From: DATDSR01 sp036517855
GTDB lineage: Bacteria > Patescibacteriota > Minisyncoccia > Phycocordibacterales > DATDSR01
Length of the DNA stretch: 22,021 nt
Direction of reading: 5' to 3'
Assembly (NCBI GenBank): GCA_036517855.1
Contig: DATDSR010000035.1
Coordinates: 1 to 22,021 of the forward strand
In this document: one piece after another, positions 1 to 4,990 of the stretch
Layout of the letters: each line of letters begins with the position of its first letter
Numbering within the stretch: position 1 is the stretch's first letter
The notes under the pieces: model-generated
Databases searched by the model: none
Told to the model about the DNA's origin: nothing
What the model saw: only the letters and a program-made list of their open reading frames with translations
Translations under genes and position numbers: made by a program

Positions 1-125
1 ACTTTGTTCCTTACAAATCCCGCTCCAATCATCCAGTCAGGTAAATTGAGTGACTCAGCAACCCTAAGCACGCCCATCATCCACCTATCGCGCTCTATTA
101 AATTGAGAACATCCTGCTCTGTCAT
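1..125 (-). CDS. Nucleotidyltransferase family protein (NTP_transf_6/DUF925-like), N-terminal fragment
   Basis: Only the first 41 codons are inside the window; the gene continues past the left edge. The start is ATG at 125, reading MTEQDVLNLIERDRW and then a stretch ending in LPDWMIGAGFVRNK. A short helix followed by LPDW..GAGFVRN is the N-terminal signature of a small nucleotidyltransferase-like family (Pfam NTP_transf_6), where the GAG..RN segment carries the substrate loop. The substrate in this family is not established. The gene lies 13 bases downstream of tRNA-Asn on the same strand. A TATTAT box at 132-137 ends 6 bases before the ATG, so the transcript may begin at the start codon. The family call rests on one motif in a fragment. 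Confidence 0.65.
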   Translation of the reverse strand, partial: MTEQDVLNLIERDRWMMGVLRVAESLNLPDWMIGAGFVRNK

Positions 126-131
126 ACATCG

Positions 132-137
132 ATAATA
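132..137 (-). promoter_or_regulatory. Putative -10 box for the nucleotidyltransferase gene
   Basis: On the minus strand this reads TATTAT and ends 6 bases before the ATG at 125, which would place transcription start on the start codon. It lies directly beyond the tRNA-Asn 3' end. No upstream TG or clear -35 is seen. Read-through from the tRNA is an alternative. Confidence 0.4.
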
Positions 138-138
138 G

Positions 139-210
139 CTCCGCGGGTAGGATTCGAACCTACAACCTTCACCTTAACAGGGTGCCGCACTACCATTGTG
201 CTACCGCGGA
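139..210 (-). tRNA. tRNA-Asn (anticodon GUU)
   Basis: The minus strand folds into a complete 72-base cloverleaf. The acceptor stem is TCCGCGG paired with CCGCGGA, the D arm is GCAC/GTGC, the anticodon loop is CTGTTAA with anticodon GTT, the variable region has 5 bases, and the T arm GTAGG/CCTAC encloses TTCGAAT. The discriminator base is G and CCA is not encoded. The outermost anticodon-stem pair (27-43) is a G/A mismatch, which is slightly unusual. The first 10 bases overlap the 3' end of the GIY-YIG reading frame on the same strand. Confidence 0.95.
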
Positions 211-448
211 ATTATATTGTTTGCCCTTATATAACGACGACCAGAAGTAGTTTTAAGATACTTCTCTCGTGCGCGGGCATCTCGCATATTAGCAAATTCT
301 TCTTTATATACCAATATCCATGGCTTATAGCGTTTTGTGAACGTCCCGTAGCCAGAATTATGCTCTTTTAGCCTCCTGTCTAAATCATCGGTACTCCCTA
401 CATATGTCTTGGGTAATTGAGGCTCTTTAGTATATACAGGTAACCCAT
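201..448 (-). pseudogene. GIY-YIG nuclease-domain protein, frameshifted
   Basis: Two adjacent minus-strand frames together encode a short (about 82 residue) GIY-YIG protein of the kind common in CPR bacteria. The first frame starts with ATG at 448 and gives MGYLYILKSLNY, the first strand of the fold. The second frame gives KTYVGSTDDLDRRLKEHNSG, the second strand and the catalytic-helix Arg region, and later KPWILVYKEEF and REKYLKTTSGRRYI. The frames are offset at a CCC run near 411-413. One extra C would restore LNYPKTYVGSTDDL, so this is a one-base deletion or a sequencing error. The downstream frame has no plausible start of its own. The stop codon TAG (201-203) lies inside the tRNA-Asn acceptor region. 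Such stand-alone domains resemble the UvrC N-terminal nuclease, but their function is not established. Confidence 0.8.
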
Positions 449-450
449 TT

Positions 451-500
451 TTGTGCTACCAGCCTCGACTAGATTGCCGAGTCTAGGCGGGCCGCGGAAT
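451..500. repeat. Split copy of the tRNA-Asn 5' end, interrupted by an inverted repeat
   Basis: Positions 451-460 (TTGTGCTACC) equal 196-205, and 492-500 (CCGCGGAAT) equal 204-212, which in the tRNA are contiguous apart from a one-base shared overlap. In this copy about 31 bases intervene. That insert is itself an inverted repeat: GCCTCGACT at 462-470 and AGTCTAGGC at 480-488 pair with one mismatch. The copy sits just upstream of the GIY-YIG start, so the GIY-YIG frame lies between two tRNA 5' ends. Confidence 0.55.
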
Positions 501-518
501 GTGTGCGCATTTTAATGC

Positions 519-524
519 TAGAAT
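519..524 (+). promoter_or_regulatory. Extended -10 box for the HNH gene
   Basis: TGCTAGAAT at 516-524 is an extended -10 (TG, one base, TAGAAT). It predicts transcription start near 531. That lies downstream of the GTG at 503 and the ATG at 515, so it favours ATG 545 as the real start, with a leader of about 14 bases. Confidence 0.45.
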
Positions 525-544
525 GGGTAAAAGTCCAGTCTAAA

Positions 545-922
545 ATGAAGGATAAACGCACATATGCGGACCGACGGGAGGAGCTTAAAGTAGCTGTGGC
601 TAAACGGCGGCGCAAGATTAAGCAGTTGGCTATTCTTTATAAGGGCGGGAGGTGCCAGGTTTGCGGGTACTCGAAGTATCAAGGGGCACTAGATCTGCAC
701 CACATTGGACGGGACAAGAAAGATTTCGGGATTGCTGACAGAGGCCACTCGCGCTCGTGGGTAAGAGTTAAAACCGAACTCAAAAAATGCGTGCTTGTGT
801 GCGCCAACTGCCACAGAGAAGTAGAGGCGGGTGTAATAAAGATACCGACGCACAAGTATAAAATCGGAAACGAGTCGGTCGTGGCGAAGCTGATTAAACC
901 GAGAAGCAAGATAGCTCTGTAA
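545..922 (+). CDS. HNH-type zinc-finger nuclease-like protein
   Basis: A 125-residue basic protein starting MKDKRTYADRREELK. A Lys/Arg-rich helix leads into CQVCGYSK, then LDLHHIGRDKKDFGI, then LVCANCHREVEAG. The two CxxC pairs and the central HH match a treble-clef HNH/HNHc fold, in which the HH supplies the general base and metal ligand. The family includes restriction, homing and repair nucleases, so the target cannot be named. The open frame extends upstream to GTG 503 and ATG 515. ATG 545 is preferred because an extended -10 box sits at 516-524, inside any longer product. It lies next to tRNA-Asn and the GIY-YIG remnant, which suggests a small accessory hotspot. Confidence 0.8.
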   Translation: MKDKRTYADRREELKVAVAKRRRKIKQLAILYKGGRCQVCGYSKYQGALDLHHIGRDKKDFGIADRGHSRSWVRVKTELKKCVLVCANCHREVEAGVIKIPTHKYKIGNESVVAKLIKPRSKIAL

Positions 923-976
923 TGTCCGGCAGCAAGCAACGGCTTAGATGGTAGTTACAAATTAATCACTTGCTTC

Positions 977-1129
977 ATGCTTACTACAATCGCAATTATC
1001 TTGGTAGTGCTTTGGCTCTTGGGCCTCGTGACCTCATACACCATCGGCGGGTTCATCCACATTCTACTTGTGGTGGCCATTATCATGGTTTTGATAAGAC
1101 TCATCCGGGGCGAAAACCCGTTGAAGTAA
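977..1129 (+). CDS. DUF5670/Lmo0937-like small membrane protein
   Basis: A 50-residue protein, MLTTIAIILVVLWLLGLVTS then YTIGGFIHILLVVAIIMVLI, ending RLIRGENPLK. Two hydrophobic segments (about 3-19 and 25-43) are joined by a short YTIGGF turn, with a basic tail that should lie in the cytoplasm. This two-helix hairpin, with GGFIHILLV followed by a short basic end, matches the small DUF5670 (Lmo0937-type) family, which has no known function. No Shine-Dalgarno sequence precedes the ATG. The gene end overlaps the proposed -35 region of the next gene. Confidence 0.75.
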   Translation: MLTTIAIILVVLWLLGLVTSYTIGGFIHILLVVAIIMVLIRLIRGENPLK

Positions 1130-1148
1130 GTCGAGGTTGTGCTAGGAT
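1121..1148 (+). promoter_or_regulatory. Promoter of the orphan gene at 1166
   Basis: TTGAAG at 1121-1126 and TAGGAT at 1143-1148 are separated by 16 bases, and TG lies at 1140-1141 in the extended -10 position. Transcription would start near 1155. The -35 box lies inside the end of the preceding small membrane-protein gene. Confidence 0.5.
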
Positions 1149-1165
1149 TGGGGCAGGGAGGTCAC

Positions 1166-1597
1166 ATGACTGAAGAAGGTCAAACAGCGTTGGCAAAGGA
1201 AGAAGTAGCAAAACGGCGCCAGACAATTTTGCGGGCGCATTTGCAAGAGATTGCGGAGGATTTCGCAACCATCTGCAATCTACCACCTGATAAGAACGCG
1301 GGGTGGAATTGGCAACCCGTCCTCGACACTCTTACCCTGAGTAAGCTGTGGGGCACAAACGCAGCAGAGACAGTGAGGCGCGCAACCAACTGTCTGCGAG
1401 ATGTCAAGCGCTTTTGGGAGAGGGAGCGGGGCGGTAGCGACCGCGGACTGCCACTCTTCAAACTGATTATGAAGGTTGTGCGACACCTCGAAATTGACGG
1501 CTTCACTGAGTTCGTTGGGGTGCTGGCCATAAACACGCCAGAGCACGAACGCGCTGTGGACCTCGACCAGTTCCCCCGCGAAGAGTTCGTCCCATGA
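1166..1597 (+). CDS. Hypothetical soluble protein (orphan cassette 1)
   Basis: A 143-residue protein beginning MTEEGQTALAKEEVAKRRQT. It is predicted mostly helical and charged, with no signal peptide or membrane segment. It contains GWNWQPVLDTLTLSKLWG and a later WERERGG turn. No family was recognised. ATG 1166 is chosen because GGGAGGT lies 3 bases before it; the frame is open back to GTG 1139, but that codon precedes the predicted transcription start. Base composition looks more GC-rich than the flanking genes. With its own promoter (1121-1148), ribosome site and hairpin terminator (1601-1632), it is a complete expression unit, like two other orphans in this window. Confidence 0.75.
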   Translation: MTEEGQTALAKEEVAKRRQTILRAHLQEIAEDFATICNLPPDKNAGWNWQPVLDTLTLSKLWGTNAAETVRRATNCLRDVKRFWERERGGSDRGLPLFKLIMKVVRHLEIDGFTEFVGVLAINTPEHERAVDLDQFPREEFVP

Positions 1598-1600
1598 CCG

Positions 1601-1632
1601 CCCGTAAGGATAGCCTTACGGGCCTCTGTTTT
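1601..1632 (+). terminator. Rho-independent terminator after orphan cassette 1
   Basis: CCCGTAAGG (1601-1609) and CCTTACGGG (1614-1622) form a perfect 9-bp stem with a 4-base loop, followed by CCTCTGTTTT. It begins four bases after the stop codon of the plus-strand gene. The convergent DUF4382 gene ends at 1656, so the hairpin may also stop transcription from that side. Confidence 0.85.
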
Positions 1633-1655
1633 ATGTAAGACAAACTAAAGTGAAG

Positions 1656-2540
1656 CTATTCGCCTTTCCCGCTCGGGCTATTTTGTTCCAGGCTTGTGCC
1701 AGCAGGGCCACCTGGGACCCCGCCAACTTGTACTTTTACATCACCTTCCGCATCACCACCAACTCTCTGCGTCTCTACAGGAATGGGTACAATTACTCCA
1801 TTAACTTTTATGCCACCACCTACATCGATATCAAGTTTGGCTTTGGTGTCAATTCTGAAGTCCTTCTTTACCTCGCCATTTGCGTTCATGCCGAAGGTGG
1901 AGTCGTCGTCTACGGTGCCGTCTTTAACAGTCACCACATCGCCACCAACTTGAATATCAGCGTTACTGCGAACCTCTACTTTAACCACCGGAGCAAAGAT
2001 ATATTGACCAGTGCCAGTAACGTGGAGTGAAGCGTCAGCTAAGAAGTCCATATTCACGCTCGAGCTGGCACCGCCCGTGACTACCACGTTGCTCATAAAC
2101 TTGAACTCGCCACTCGGTACTTTGGCTGTGTTGACCTTGCCATCTTCAGTGGTCACTGTTACAGAACCAACCGTTACTCGCACCTGGTCATAGGTACCAG
2201 CCTTAACATCGACTGAAGCAGCAAGTTGCGATGTTCCACTTGCCTTCAAAGTTAGGAGACTGAACTTGTTCACGTCGCTTGAAGCAGTTACCCATCCATC
2301 TGTGGCGCTGTGCAACTCAACCTTGCTCACTGTCATATCAATGGCGGTGACGTTGCCCATATTAGCGGCCGCATCAGTGATTGAGAAAACTACTTTGCCT
2401 GTGGCTGTAGTGTTATCGGTCACAGCTGGCGGTGGGTTGGTGTCTACGCTTTGCGAACGGCCGTAGATCAACCAAGCTCCTAATGCCAAAACCACCACAA
2501 CCAAAACCACAATCCACGTATTACCTTTGTTTGTCTTCAT
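1656..2540 (-). CDS. DUF4382 domain-containing membrane-anchored protein
   Basis: A 294-residue protein starting MKTNKGNTWIVVLVVVVLAL. One N-terminal membrane segment (about 9-26) is followed by a Pro/Thr-rich linker and a beta-rich extracellular domain (about 47-190). The domain opens with TGKVVFSITDAAANMGNVTA, then VSKVELHS..DGWV, FSLLTL and AGTYDQVRVTVGSVTV, the repeated-strand pattern of Pfam DUF4382. The family is usually surface-anchored and its ligand is unknown. The tail (190-294) is Gly/Val/Asp-rich with VQVGG repeats. The frame is open to 2588, but those codons overlap the divergent promoter region, and the MKTNK basic start before the membrane segment is the natural one. It is divergent from the uracil-DNA glycosylase gene. 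Confidence 0.85.
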   Translation of the reverse strand: MKTNKGNTWIVVLVVVVLALGAWLIYGRSQSVDTNPPPAVTDNTTATGKVVFSITDAAANMGNVTAIDMTVSKVELHSATDGWVTASSDVNKFSLLTLKASGTSQLAASVDVKAGTYDQVRVTVGSVTVTTEDGKVNTAKVPSGEFKFMSNVVVTGGASSSVNMDFLADASLHVTGTGQYIFAPVVKVEVRSNADIQVGGDVVTVKDGTVDDDSTFGMNANGEVKKDFRIDTKAKLDIDVGGGIKVNGVIVPIPVETQRVGGDAEGDVKVQVGGVPGGPAGTSLEQNSPSGKGE

Positions 2541-2573
2541 TTGATTTTCTAAAATTACTATTAATCTTACTGC

Positions 2574-2579
2574 TATAAT
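2574..2579 (+). promoter_or_regulatory. Extended -10 promoter of the uracil-DNA glycosylase gene
   Basis: TGCTATAAT at 2571-2579 is a perfect extended -10 (TATAAT with TG one base upstream). It ends 7 bases before ATG 2587, so the mRNA should start at or within a base or two of the start codon. No Shine-Dalgarno sequence is present. Confidence 0.7.
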
Positions 2580-2586
2580 ATACCGC

Positions 2587-3177
2587 ATGGGTAAGCAAGG
2601 TCAACTTGAGCGACTTATGCAAGAGATACTTGCCGACAAGGGCCTGCCACTACAACCAGCCAACCTTGTATTTGGTGAGGGCAATATTGACTGCAAAGTT
2701 ATGTTTATCGGCGAGGCGCCAGGGGCGGAGGAAGACAGGCTGGTCCGCCCCTTCGTTGGCCGCTCGGGCAAATTGCTCGACAAAATGATTGAGTCACTCG
2801 GGTGGAAGCGCGAAGATGTGTACATATCTAATATAGTCAAACGCCGCCCACCAGATAACCGCGATCCTAGCCCCGAAGAAATTGAAGCCTACAAACCCTA
2901 CCTCGCCCGCCAAATCGAAATCATTAATCCGCCGGTCATCGCCACCCTAGGCCGTTTCTCAATGAACTACTTCCTGCCAACAGCCAAGATCACCCGCGAC
3001 CAAGGCAAGGCCGTGCCTTGGATGGGTAGGCTCATCTTCCCCCTCTTCCACCCCGCAGCCGTCCTCCGCGGCACCGTACCAGTGGCAATTTACGAAGAGA
3101 GTTTTAAGAGCCTGAAGCGGGCCTGCCTGCGCAGGCAGGTTGTGCATAACCCTAGGGATGAATTCGGACCATTTTGA
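2587..3177 (+). CDS. Family-4-type uracil-DNA glycosylase lacking Fe-S ligands
   Basis: A 196-residue protein of the UDG superfamily, which cuts uracil from DNA to start base-excision repair. Visible motifs are FGEGN (29-33), the water-activating loop GEAPGAEED (42-50), RPFVGRSGKLLDKM (54-67), VYISNIVKRRPPDNRDPSPEE (78-98) and HPAAVLR (155-161), the order seen in family 4. Family 4 normally holds a 4Fe-4S cluster with four cysteines, including an N-terminal CxxC and one in VKC. Here the CxxC is absent, VKC is VKR, and the only cysteines are C36 and C180. C180 lies in a C-terminal ACLRRQV stretch encoded by a palindrome at 3122-3139. The mRNA is predicted nearly leaderless. Confidence 0.88.
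   Translation: MGKQGQLERLMQEILADKGLPLQPANLVFGEGNIDCKVMFIGEAPGAEEDRLVRPFVGRSGKLLDKMIESLGWKREDVYISNIVKRRPPDNRDPSPEEIEAYKPYLARQIEIINPPVIATLGRFSMNYFLPTAKITRDQGKAVPWMGRLIFPLFHPAAVLRGTVPVAIYEESFKSLKRACLRRQVVHNPRDEFGPF
3122..3139. repeat. 18-bp perfect palindrome in the uracil-DNA glycosylase gene
   Basis: CCTGCCTGC and GCAGGCAGG form a perfect palindrome with no loop. It is read in frame near the end of the glycosylase as ACLRRQ, after the core fold has ended. It is one of several palindromic inserts in coding regions of this window. Confidence 0.75.
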
Positions 3178-3183
3178 TATAAT
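3178..3183 (+). promoter_or_regulatory. Extended -10 box for the DUF378 gene
   Basis: TGATATAAT at 3175-3183 fits the extended -10 consensus and overlaps the last codons and stop of the preceding gene. The start of transcription would be near 3190, giving a leader of about 35 bases without a Shine-Dalgarno sequence. This leader is longer than those of most neighbours. Confidence 0.45.
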
Positions 3184-3224
3184 TACGCCAATCAAGGTCG
3201 AGGTCTAACATAACAAATTATATT

Positions 3225-3452
3225 ATGCACAAAGTATCATTTATTCTACTAGTTATCGGCGGTCTCAACTGGCTTGTACTAGCAATCTTCAGTTGGGACA
3301 TCGGCATGCTCTTCGGAGGGCAGGGCGCCACAATCTCCAAGTTGATTTACATCTTGGTAGGTTTGGCCGCTCTCTATGAGATATTCACCCACAAATCGCA
3401 GTGCAAAGCTTGTGACAAGGGTATGGCCCCTGCAACAAAGACAGGTATGTAA
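3225..3452 (+). CDS. DUF378 family small membrane protein
   Basis: A 75-residue protein: MHKVSFILLVIGGLNWLVLA, then SWDIGMLFG, ISKLIYILVGLAALYEIFTH, and a Cys-containing tail SQCKACDKGM. Two membrane helices (about 4-22 and 38-58) with the IGGLNW turn and LIYILVGLAALYEI are the hallmark of DUF378 (YuzA-type) proteins. Their function is unknown. The tail CxxC might bind a metal or form a disulfide, but nothing more can be said. No Shine-Dalgarno sequence is seen. Confidence 0.88.
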   Translation: MHKVSFILLVIGGLNWLVLAIFSWDIGMLFGGQGATISKLIYILVGLAALYEIFTHKSQCKACDKGMAPATKTGM

Positions 3453-3515
3453 TCAGCAGAGCTCTGTACGCAAAACGCAAACGTCTCGCTTACAGCAATG
3501 TGGCGGGATTTTTGC

Positions 3516-3521
3516 TATGCT
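3516..3521 (+). promoter_or_regulatory. Extended -10 promoter deciding the prmC start
   Basis: TGCTATGCT at 3513-3521 gives TG, one base, TATGCT, ending 6 bases before GTG 3528. The predicted transcription start is the G of that GTG. The upstream in-frame ATG at 3498 would not be in this transcript. Confidence 0.55.
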
Positions 3522-3527
3522 CAAGTA

Positions 3528-4196
3528 GTGAAGGATGAACCTAAAGAATATTCGGATGGCTGGACGCAGTTTCTTGGCTGTAAAATTGATTTATCGAAGC
3601 GACCACTCATCCCCAGACCTGAAACTGAATTTTGGGTCGAGAAAGCAGTAGCCTGTATCAAAGGCCAGGCCTCCGGACTTACCCGAGGCCTGGCCTTGGG
3701 ACCCTCTGTCCTCGATCTATTCACCGGTTCTGGTTGTATCGGCATTGCGGTTGCCACACAATGCCCTACCGCCGAGGTCACCCTTGCTGATATAAAAAAT
3801 TTGATCAGCACTCCCCTGCCCAAGAATTCAAAATTTGTTCAATCAGATTTATTTTCAAAACTAGCGGGTAAATTCGACTTCATCTTGGCAAACCCACCTT
3901 ATGTACCAACTGTCGGCCCCACTTCGCGCGATGCGCTTCGCGGGGCTAGCATAATGGACCACGAACCGAAAGAGGCACTCTATGCTGGCAAAGACGGTCT
4001 CGATGTTATCAAAAAATTCCTCGAGCAAGCCCCGTCTCATCTAAACAAAGGCGGCCAAATTTGGATGGAGTTTGGAAGTGAACAGAAAGAGGAAATAACA
4101 AACCTCCTGCGCGAGTTCAATTACTACCAAGGCTTTGCCTGCACCTTCCATCGTGACCAACACGACCGCTGGCGCTACCTAGTGGCCACAAACTAA
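3528..4196 (+). CDS. prmC: PrmC/HemK-type peptide chain release factor glutamine methyltransferase
   Basis: A 222-residue class I methyltransferase, which uses S-adenosylmethionine to methylate the Gln of the release-factor GGQ motif. It shows RPLIPRPETEFWVEK, the SAM loop VLDLFTGSGCIGIAVA, the catalytic NPPYVP and EPKEALYAGKDGLDV, the PrmC order. The usual helical N-terminal release-factor-binding domain (roughly 60-80 residues) is almost absent: IPRPETE begins at residue 28. The frame is open to ATG 3498, but an extended -10 at 3513-3521 places transcription start at GTG 3528. Two inverted repeats lie in frame, at 3661-3697 (KGQASGLTRGLAL, between the first helix and the SAM strand) and 3916-3946 (GPTSRDALRGA, just after NPPYVP). 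Loss of the N-domain may mean a smaller release-factor interface. Confidence 0.88.
   Translation: MKDEPKEYSDGWTQFLGCKIDLSKRPLIPRPETEFWVEKAVACIKGQASGLTRGLALGPSVLDLFTGSGCIGIAVATQCPTAEVTLADIKNLISTPLPKNSKFVQSDLFSKLAGKFDFILANPPYVPTVGPTSRDALRGASIMDHEPKEALYAGKDGLDVIKKFLEQAPSHLNKGGQIWMEFGSEQKEEITNLLREFNYYQGFACTFHRDQHDRWRYLVATN
3661..3697. repeat. Palindromic insert in prmC (13-bp arms)
   Basis: AAGGCCAGGCCTC (3661-3673) pairs perfectly with GAGGCCTGGCCTT (3685-3697) across an 11-base loop. It is translated in frame as GQASGLTRGLAL between the VEKAVACI helix and the VLDLFTGSG strand, a place where PrmC proteins vary in length. Confidence 0.75.
3916..3946. repeat. Imperfect palindromic insert in prmC
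   Basis: GCCCC (3916-3920) pairs with GGGGC (3942-3946), and GCGC (3926-3929) pairs with GCGC (3933-3936), with an internal loop between the stems. It encodes GPTSRDALRGA directly after the catalytic NPPYVP, where relatives continue more directly to the EPK motif. This is weaker than the other inserts. Confidence 0.45.
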
Positions 4197-4233
4197 AAGC
4201 TCCTGCCCCCACCATGCGGCGGAAACAGGAGCT
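4194..4233 (-). terminator. Rho-independent terminator of orphan cassette 2
   Basis: On the minus strand AGCTCCTG (4226-4233) pairs with CAGGAGCT (4198-4205) and is followed by a TTTTA run at 4194-4198. It lies just past the stop of the 4247-4798 gene. The T run is opposite the prmC stop codon, so the element may serve both convergent genes. Confidence 0.75.
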
Positions 4234-4246
4234 CTGGTTCGGAGGT

Positions 4247-4798
4247 TCAGCGGAGCACGAGGATCGTCATGAACGCGTTCCAACAGAAGCTCGCAATAGG
4301 AAAGAAGCGCTCTTTGATGCTCCACTCCTTTGTAGCAAACCCAGTGAGAACACAGGAGAGGGCGACGATCGCCCAGAGCCACCAACTGGCAGGTTGCGGG
4401 TTCAGGTACTCGTGATGAGCCTCCGGGACACCCGCGATGGTCATGGCGATGGTCAGGGCAACGATTGCCCACTTGGGTCCGACGGACCTCCAGACCACAA
4501 CCGAGGCTAGGACGCCTACAGCGCAGAGAGTCTCAACCGTGCCCCAAACCCACACCCCCCTCCGGAGCAAGACTACTGCTGTAGTGGTCGCACCCAGAGT
4601 GTACCCGGCTGGCAGGAGCCAAGCACCCTTACTACCAGCTGCTATGGAACTCAGTAGCAAAAGCACGTCCAGGATGGCCCACATGATCCAGGTGACCACA
4701 TTCTGCTCGACGTTGCTTGACAGCAGAGAGAGCCCGAAGGCGATGATGGTCAGCGAGGCCATCAGCCCGCCTACAGTAGCAAGTGACTTACGAGACAT
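4247..4798 (-). CDS. Hypothetical polytopic membrane protein (orphan cassette 2)
   Basis: A 183-residue protein, MSRKSLATVGGLMASLTIIA onward, with six or seven hydrophobic segments (about 8-27, 33-52, 59-78, 81-103, 108-123, 138-155, 165-182) and short loops. It is rich in Trp, with no Cys pair or ATP motif and a His pair in GVPEAHHEY. No family was recognised. ATG 4798 is well fixed by AAGGAGG 4 bases upstream. Unlike most neighbours it has a -35/-10 promoter (4881-4909), a leader of about 75 bases and its own terminator. Codon use looks more GC-rich than the adjoining prmC and dsbB genes. Confidence 0.75.
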   Translation of the reverse strand: MSRKSLATVGGLMASLTIIAFGLSLLSSNVEQNVVTWIMWAILDVLLLLSSIAAGSKGAWLLPAGYTLGATTTAVVLLRRGVWVWGTVETLCAVGVLASVVVWRSVGPKWAIVALTIAMTIAGVPEAHHEYLNPQPASWWLWAIVALSCVLTGFATKEWSIKERFFPIASFCWNAFMTILVLR

Positions 4799-4880
4799 CT
4801 GGCCTCCTTGGCCGATGCGGTTCGACTTGGAACCTATGTTGAACTTCCGAATGGGAATGAACTGCGAAAAAACTGGCCGT

Positions 4881-4909
4881 AGTTTAGCACCTTAACTTGA
4901 CAAAGTCAA
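4881..4909 (-). promoter_or_regulatory. -35/-10 promoter of orphan cassette 2
   Basis: On the minus strand TTGACT (4904-4909) and TAAACT (4881-4886) are 17 bases apart, with TG in the extended position. Transcription should start near 4874, leaving a leader of about 75 bases that ends in AAGGAGG. The -35 box lies in a small hairpin, CTTGAC-AAA-GTCAAG (4896-4910). Confidence 0.65.
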
Positions 4910-4962
4910 GGCTTTGTATCTCCCCCAAACCCCCTCCCAACCCAAGAGGGGGTGGCAAAGCC
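4910..4962. repeat. Composite intergenic inverted repeat
   Basis: An outer stem GGCTTTG (4910-4916) / CAAAGCC (4956-4962) encloses an inner stem CCCCCTC (4930-4936) / GAGGGGG (4946-4952). It lies between the two divergent promoters of cassette 2 and dsbB. There is no T run, so it does not look like a terminator. It resembles a dispersed palindromic repeat. Confidence 0.65.
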
Positions 4963-4978
4963 GGGGGCGATAATGTGT

Positions 4979-4984
4979 TAGAAT
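4979..4984 (+). promoter_or_regulatory. Extended -10 promoter of the dsbB-like gene
   Basis: TGTTAGAAT at 4976-4984 is an extended -10 ending exactly 6 bases before ATG 4991. The predicted transcription start is the A of the ATG, so the mRNA should be leaderless. Confidence 0.65.
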
Positions 4985-4990
4985 ACACCC

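Noticed and set aside
503..544. Upstream GTG/ATG starts for the HNH gene
   Set aside because: The extended -10 box at 516-524 lies inside this stretch, and the family-like N-terminus begins at MKDKRTYADR.
970..1173. Alternative plus-strand frame overlapping the 50-residue membrane protein
   Set aside because: Its product is His/Arg-rich without a fold; the offset frame 977-1129 gives a clear two-helix membrane protein.
1180..1536. Minus-strand frames opposite orphan cassette 1
   Set aside because: The plus-strand gene has promoter, ribosome site and terminator; the antisense frames have none.
2541..2588. Sixteen extra N-terminal codons for the DUF4382 protein
   Set aside because: They cover the divergent promoter region, and the basic residues plus membrane helix starting at MKTNK form a normal anchor.
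4214..4895. Plus-strand frames opposite the membrane protein at 4247-4798
   Set aside because: The minus-strand gene has a strong ribosome site and multiple hydrophobic helices; the plus frames are low-complexity shadows.
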